Source: an uncultured Verrucomicrobiales bacterium | Lineage (GTDB): Bacteria; Verrucomicrobiota; Verrucomicrobiia; Verrucomicrobiales; Akkermansiaceae | Direction of reading: 5' to 3' | Assembly: GCA_937885815.1 (NCBI GenBank) | Contig: CALABM010000215.1 | Coordinates: 1-8,047 of the forward strand | Length of the DNA stretch: 8,047 bases | Shown: positions 5,254 to 8,047 of the stretch, piece by piece | Position numbering within the stretch: the stretch's first letter is position 1 | Layout of the letters: each line of letters begins with the position of its first letter | Program-made: the position numbers and the translations under genes | Notes under the pieces: model-generated | What the model was told of the DNA's origin: nothing | The model's database searches: none | What the model saw: the letters and a program-made list of their open reading frames with translations, nothing else

Positions 5254-5541
5254 CTACCCGATGAGGGCACGGAGGCGCTGCACGTTGGCCATGGCGGCAT
5301 CGTGGGCGGGCTTTTGAGCGGTGCGGGCGTAGGCCATGACCTCTGATGAATAGAGCAGGAACTTGCGGCCACCGATACAGGGGCGGAAGGCGTGGAGGTG
5401 GCCACGGGCTACCAGGTTGCGCACGGAGCGGTCGGACATGCAGAGCACGCGGGCGGCATCCAGCGTGGACATGAAGAGAGAGCCCGGTGGCGGTTGAGAC
5501 GCGGGCATAGTGGTGGCAAGATTGGAGGCGGTGGCAGGCAT
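5254..5541 (-). CDS. Excisionase/MerR-like helix-turn-helix protein (HTH_17 type)
   Basis: The core residues 24-75 read MSTLDAARVLCMSDRSVRNL, then VARGHLHAFRP-CIGGRKFLLYSSEVMAYA. This is the pattern of the HTH_17/excisionase fold: a helix ending in AA, a turn with S-x-RSVRNLV as recognition helix, a basic G-GRK wing, then a short strand and helix. Such small proteins act as Xis-type DNA-bending factors or as transcription regulators. The 95-residue start at 5541 is chosen because a TATAAT box lies at 5566-5571 on this strand, upstream of it; the frame extends to 5619 but would then overlap the box. An ATG at 5472 (MSTLDAARV) would give a minimal domain. It stands alone, convergent with the terminator and divergent from the lysis-packaging genes, so it may control the late genes. 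This last point is inference. Confidence 0.7.
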   Translation of the reverse strand: MPATASNLATTMPASQPPPGSLFMSTLDAARVLCMSDRSVRNLVARGHLHAFRPCIGGRKFLLYSSEVMAYARTAQKPAHDAAMANVQRLRALIG

Positions 5542-5565
5542 AAGAAGAACGGGGGCAACGGTAGA

Positions 5566-5571
5566 ATTATA
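5566..5571 (-). promoter_or_regulatory. Candidate -10 box for the HTH_17 gene
   Basis: A perfect TATAAT on the minus strand lies 24 bases upstream of the ATG at 5541. No good -35 box is seen at the usual distance, so the promoter may rely on an activator. Confidence 0.4.
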
Positions 5572-5623
5572 ACATGAGCCCCGGGAAGAGTGACGCCCTG
5601 GGAGCGTGGTATGACACAATCAG

Positions 5624-5651
5624 ATTGACGATTGACAATTTACGATTGACG
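5624..5651. repeat. Four tandem 7-base repeats
   Basis: The units are ATTGACG, ATTGACA, ATTTACG and ATTGACG, back to back. The middle part contains TTGACA, so it could also act as a -35-like element. This may be a spreading heptamer repeat or a set of protein-binding sites. Confidence 0.6.
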
Positions 5652-5712
5652 AATGGGGCCCGGCTTCGCGTCTGCGCTTGCTACGCCGAGGCGAATTTGC
5701 CGCAATGCCGGG

Positions 5713-5775
5713 GGCAAAAGCGGCAAATTCGGAAAAAGCGGAAAGATAGGAAAGAGGGGAAAGAGCGGAAGCGGG
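5713..5775. repeat. Seven degenerate 9-base purine-rich repeats
   Basis: Units in order are GGCAAAAGC, GGCAAATTC, GGAAAAAGC, GGAAAGATA, GGAAAGAGG, GGAAAGAGC and GGAAGCGGG, all in the same phase. The strand asymmetry is strong (almost all purines on the plus strand). In one frame it would encode a Gly-Lys repeat, but without a credible gene. It lies just upstream of the endolysin gene. Confidence 0.65.
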
Positions 5776-5831
5776 GGCGTCACGAATGCGCCCGGGGGTG
5801 ATATGCTGTACGCAAACGAAGCGCACAGCAC

Positions 5832-6440
5832 ATGAGTAAAGGAAAACACATCATTATTGACATAGGCCACGCCTGGGGAACCGGAGCAAGAGGCAACGGC
5901 ATGGAAGAGCATGCCCGGTGCGAGCAGATAGCCGGGCATCTGGCCAACAGACTGCGAGCCGATGGGTACGCCGTCACCGTGCTGGACTACCCGGACAGCT
6001 CAAACGGCGAAGACCTGGTGGCCACGGTAAAAGCTGCCAACGGAATCAGCCGCGCCGCGTTCGGCATCTCGCTGCACATGGATGCCGCAAGCAAGGTGGT
6101 GGGCTATGTTGAGAGCATAGACGAAGACGGCGAGCCATGCAAGCAGCCCATCATCGAGGAAGACCCCGCCCCGCACGGCGCGCATGTGTGCTATGTGAGC
6201 AACACCGGCAAGCGCATGGCGGAGAGCATAGCGAAGTGGCTCTGCACCCTGCTGCCGGGGCGTGCAAGCAAGACGGTGAAGCGCGGCGACCTGTACATCC
6301 TGAAGCAGACACGCGCCCCCTGGGTGCTGGTGGAGTGCGGCTTCATAACGAACCCGGAAGACGCGGCCACGGAGCCGTATCAGATAGCGGAGTGCATAGC
6401 CGCCGGGGTGCGCCATTATTTTGAAGAGGTAGCAGCATGA
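5832..6440 (+). CDS. Endolysin, N-acetylmuramoyl-L-alanine amidase (Amidase_3)
   Basis: This 202-residue enzyme would cleave the bond between N-acetylmuramic acid and L-alanine in peptidoglycan to release phage. A single zinc-dependent Amidase_3 fold fills the protein: IIIDIGHAWGTGARGNG (7-23) gives zinc ligand His13, the following MEEH gives the likely ligand Glu26, SLHMDA (80-85) gives His82, and WVLVECGFITNPEDA (164-178) gives the catalytic Glu168. There is no signal peptide and no cell-wall-binding domain, typical of Gram-negative phage endolysins that need a holin. Its stop overlaps the next start by four bases (ATGA). It has GC-rich codons and is the first gene of the rightward lysis-packaging block. 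The assignment is strong. Confidence 0.9.
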   Translation: MSKGKHIIIDIGHAWGTGARGNGMEEHARCEQIAGHLANRLRADGYAVTVLDYPDSSNGEDLVATVKAANGISRAAFGISLHMDAASKVVGYVESIDEDGEPCKQPIIEEDPAPHGAHVCYVSNTGKRMAESIAKWLCTLLPGRASKTVKRGDLYILKQTRAPWVLVECGFITNPEDAATEPYQIAECIAAGVRHYFEEVAA

Positions 6441-6943
6441 AAAAGATTTTTCGAGTAGTCGCGCTTTGCGTAGTCATTGGCTGCACCGGCTCTGTTATGG
6501 GAGCCGGTGCAGAGCATTGCATGCAGCAGGATGCCGGGAGATACCCGCAGCAGGGAGACGCAGGGGGCTACGCCAAGGCTACACCCACCCAAGCCGCCAT
6601 GTGGGCAGCCCCGGCTCCGGAAGAGGATAGCGGGCTGACCTGGCAGCAGGTGATGGGCATTGTGATGCTGTGCGGCGGCTGCTGTGGCGGCGGGGGGCTG
6701 TGGCAGAAAGCCCGGCAAGTGAAGATTGAACCGCAACCGCTGGAGGTGGCCATGAGCAAGGATTATGTGACCCGCAGCGAATTTGAGGATTACCGCAAGC
6801 AAGTGGCCAGCGATATAGAACGCGTACACAAGCGCCTTGATACGGTGATGCCCGCCGTGGCAGAGATAAAGGGAGAACTGAAGCAGATAGCCCAGAAACA
6901 GACCCAGATTCTGAATTTGTTACTTAACGGAAAGGCAAGCTAA
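6437..6943 (+). CDS. Membrane/coiled-coil protein, DUF2730-like (Mu gp25 position), possible spanin-like
   Basis: A 168-residue protein with an N-terminal signal-like segment MKKIFRVVALCVVIGC (1-16), whose VIGC fits a lipobox at Cys16. A Pro/Ala/Gly-rich linker follows, then a hydrophobic Gly/Cys-rich segment (67-89, VMGIVMLCGGCCGGGGLW) and a coiled coil from about 112 to 163 (RSEFEDYRKQVASDIERVHK and onward). A membrane helix followed by a coiled coil in front of the small-terminase genes is the layout of DUF2730 proteins in Mu-like phages. The signal or lipobox also allows a spanin-like lysis role next to the endolysin. A GAGG sits 7 bases before the ATG, and the start overlaps the endolysin stop. 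The two ideas cannot be separated here. Confidence 0.65.
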   Translation: MKKIFRVVALCVVIGCTGSVMGAGAEHCMQQDAGRYPQQGDAGGYAKATPTQAAMWAAPAPEEDSGLTWQQVMGIVMLCGGCCGGGGLWQKARQVKIEPQPLEVAMSKDYVTRSEFEDYRKQVASDIERVHKRLDTVMPAVAEIKGELKQIAQKQTQILNLLLNGKAS

Positions 6944-7209
6944 TGATTGACCAAAAGAAGAGAGAACGCACCGTGCGCCGCGCCCTGCTGGAAGACCTGG
7001 CCAACACGCCGCGCGGGTACTTGCAGCCGCAGGAAGCGCTGGAAGGCAGCGCCCGGCTTGCGGTGTGTCCGCCGCCCACAGATGCCGAATTTGACAGCGC
7101 TTTCCGCCGTCTGGAAGCAGATGCACTGATTCATTGCGAGATTGACGCCATGGGAGTGAAGCGCTGGAGCATCACCGGCGTGGGGCGTGCCGCACTAGCC
7201 GAATGCTGA
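6943..7209 (+). CDS. Winged-helix-like Mu-type phage protein (gp26 position)
   Basis: An 88-residue protein with helices at residues 5-20 (KKRERTVRRALLEDLA) and 47-62 (DAEFDSAFRRLEADALI), then a strand pair 64-77 ending WSITGVGRAALAE. That is the shape of a winged helix, and the ending resembles the 'T..G...A' tail of small phage proteins between the DUF2730 and terminase genes of Mu-like phages. The start shares one base with the previous stop (TAATG), preceded by GGAAAGG, a fair ribosome binding site. A role in packaging or DNA recognition is inferred from position. Confidence 0.65.
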   Translation: MIDQKKRERTVRRALLEDLANTPRGYLQPQEALEGSARLAVCPPPTDAEFDSAFRRLEADALIHCEIDAMGVKRWSITGVGRAALAEC

Positions 7210-7721
7210 AGAGAAAAAGCCCCATCATGAAGAAGCTCCGCAAAGACAGCAAATTTGCCCGCCTGACGGAAGAGCAGCGCAGCGAGCTGGGCGTGTACCT
7301 GGAAGGGCACAGCCTGGAAGAATCGCAGCAGTGGCTTGCCGCCCGTGGGGTGGAAGTGAGCCTGCAGAGCATCAGCGAATTTTACAGGCTGCATGTGCTG
7401 CCCTGCAAGTGGCAGCGCATGGCCACGGTTGCTGCCGTGCTCAGCAAGGTGGAGGGCGAGAGCGTGACCGATGCCGCGCACCGCGCCGTAGCGCAGCGCG
7501 TGTTCGAGCTGAGCACAGACCCGAAGGCAGACCCGGAGCTGCTGGCCAAGTTTTACAAGCTCATGAACGATGGGCAACAGACGGCGCAGAGCGAGCGCAA
7601 GCTGGCACTGCTGGAAGCGAAGGCGCGCCGCGCAGATGAAGCGCAGGCAGTAGCCGGAGACAAGACGCAGAGCGCGGAAGAGCGCATGCGGAAGATTAAA
7701 GAAATTTTCGGGCTGAATTGA
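7203..7721 (+). CDS. Small terminase-like protein (DUF3486, Mu gp27-like)
   Basis: A 172-residue protein. Residues 13-70 (RKDSKFARLTEEQRSELGVY, GHSLEESQQWLAARGVEVSL) fit the DUF3486 pattern: a 'LP/LTEE-R..L...L' helix, then a helix-turn-helix with 'LA.RG..VS...I..F'. Residues 71-145 are helical and Ala/Glu-rich, with an oligomerising look. The end EERMRKIKEIFGLN (159-172) is the family's usual 'R.R.I..IYGL' tail. In Mu-like phages this protein recognises the DNA to be packaged and lies directly in front of the large terminase, as here. The ATG at 7203 overlaps the previous stop by seven bases; the ATG at 7227 (MKKLRKDSK) is an equally reasonable start. Confidence 0.75.
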   Translation: MLKRKSPIMKKLRKDSKFARLTEEQRSELGVYLEGHSLEESQQWLAARGVEVSLQSISEFYRLHVLPCKWQRMATVAAVLSKVEGESVTDAAHRAVAQRVFELSTDPKADPELLAKFYKLMNDGQQTAQSERKLALLEAKARRADEAQAVAGDKTQSAEERMRKIKEIFGLN

Positions 7722-7767
7722 GAGAGTGAAGCCCGGTTTCATAGGTAGTAAGTAAGAACGCAATAAC

Positions 7768-8047
7768 ATGCAGAAAAAAGCCACAGCCCCCGCCAATGTG
7801 ACCCGCCGGAAGCGCGAAAGCCGCGCGGGGAAAGCGAAGGCGCAAGCCCCCGCCCCGGTGGAGGCTGTGGCCGCTGCGTTTGCACCTATGGAAGAGGAAG
7901 CCGGCGCGGAACCCACGAACCCGCTTGACCTGCTGCTGCCGTACCAAAAGCGCCTTGTGTTCGATAAAAGCCGCTTTGTGGCGGCCTGCTTTGCGCGACA
8001 GACCGGCAAGAGCTTTTCCGTGGCCTGCCGTGTGGCCGGGCGCATGA
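7768..8047 (+). CDS. Terminase large subunit, N-terminal part (Mu gp28-like), cut by the window edge
   Basis: The visible 93 residues begin with a Lys/Arg/Ala-rich disordered segment (1-50), followed by LDLLLPYQKRLVFDKSRFVA (53-72) and CFARQTGKSFSVACRVAGRM (74-93). The (F/A)RQTGKS at 76-82 is the Walker A loop of the terminase ATPase, with Lys81 as the phosphate-binding lysine, and the preceding 'L.PYQ...FD.SRF....AR' is the usual lead-in in terminase_6/Mu gp28 proteins. The rest of the ATPase, the nuclease domain and the stop lie beyond the right edge. The start ATG at 7768 comes 46 bases after the small terminase stop, the largest gap in this block, with no strong ribosome binding site. Confidence 0.85.
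   Translation, partial: MQKKATAPANVTRRKRESRAGKAKAQAPAPVEAVAAAFAPMEEEAGAEPTNPLDLLLPYQKRLVFDKSRFVAACFARQTGKSFSVACRVAGRM

Larger units (their letters stand above)
5542..5831. other. Non-coding region between the HTH_17 gene and the endolysin
   Basis: About 290 bases without a credible gene on either strand: the frames here are Arg/Lys-rich or Pro/Leu-rich because of repeats. It contains the TATAAT box on the minus strand (5566-5571), a 7-base tandem repeat (5624-5651), an 11-mer shared with the inverted repeat at 2532-2587 (5680-5690), and a purine-rich 9-base tandem repeat (5713-5775). The promoter for the rightward lysis and packaging genes should lie here or just before 5831; I see no convincing -35/-10 pair. 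Confidence 0.6.

Noticed and set aside
5624..5775. CRISPR array
   Set aside because: The repeats are 7 and 9 bases long, back to back and without spacers; no cas genes are present.
5574..5801. Plus-strand frame of 75 codons before the endolysin
   Set aside because: Its Lys/Arg-rich end is produced by the 9-base purine repeat, and all three frames there look equally artificial.
5640..5939. Pro/Leu/Phe-rich minus-strand frame
   Set aside because: It is the reverse reading of the same repeat and runs into the endolysin gene; no start signal.
7131..8045. A 304-codon open frame on the minus strand
   Set aside because: It lies opposite the small and large terminase genes, whose motifs are convincing; its product is Arg/Ala/Leu-rich without recognisable domains, as expected for antisense of GC-rich genes.
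1..8047. tRNA or rRNA genes and a tyrosine or serine integrase
   Set aside because: I saw no cloverleaf, ribosomal RNA stretch or integrase motif; integration is explained by the DDE transposase.

Overview
The window is part of a transposable (Mu-like) temperate phage or prophage. It carries the lysogeny switch at its centre, with a leftward transposition operon on the minus strand and rightward lysis and DNA-packaging genes on the plus strand. The supporting landmarks are a DDE-type phage transposase, divergent helix-turn-helix regulators around a palindromic operator region, an Amidase_3 endolysin, and a Mu-like run of genes ending in a small-terminase-like protein and the Walker A region of a large terminase. 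The transposition genes point away from the late genes, as in BcepMu-type phages, whereas in Mu itself both point the same way. The host cannot be fixed from the sequence. Most genes are GC-rich, many lack a good Shine-Dalgarno site, and the endolysin and membrane lysis genes suit a Gram-negative host. A gut verrucomicrobium such as Akkermansia is only a weak guess.

Layout. Bases 1-146 hold an AT-rich coiled-coil reading frame that continues off the left edge and lies one frame away from the transposase C-terminus. Bases 26-1708 (minus) encode the transposase. Bases 1722-2624 (minus) encode a 300-residue DUF3102-like protein. Bases 2621-2891 (minus) hold a small gene apparently split over two frames. 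Bases 2915-3496 (minus) hold three small proteins, two of them membrane proteins, and 3508-3714 (minus) encodes a Cro/Ner-like regulator. Bases 3715-3806 are the operator and promoter region. Bases 3807-4151 (plus) encode a cI-like XRE repressor. Bases 4206-4955 (plus) encode a 249-residue protein that carries a copy of the transposase N-terminal domain and no catalytic domain. Bases 5024-5216 hold a tiny two-helix membrane protein and an intrinsic terminator. Bases 5254-5541 (minus) encode an excisionase/MerR-like DNA-binding protein. Bases 5542-5831 are non-coding and contain two short tandem repeats. Bases 5832-8047 (plus) hold endolysin, membrane/coiled-coil protein, winged-helix-like protein, small terminase and large terminase, mostly with overlapping ends.

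How the parts fit. The XRE repressor and the Cro/Ner-like protein probably compete at the 3750-3783 palindromes to decide between lysogeny and expression of the transposition operon. The most interesting gene is at 4206-4955. Over 39 ungapped residues it matches the transposase N-terminal domain at 20 positions, it lies directly behind the repressor, and it sits in a markedly AT-rich island with its own palindromes upstream. This fits a transposase-end-binding competitor or second repressor, comparable in principle to the shared DNA-binding domain of Mu repressor c and MuA, but the function is inferred.
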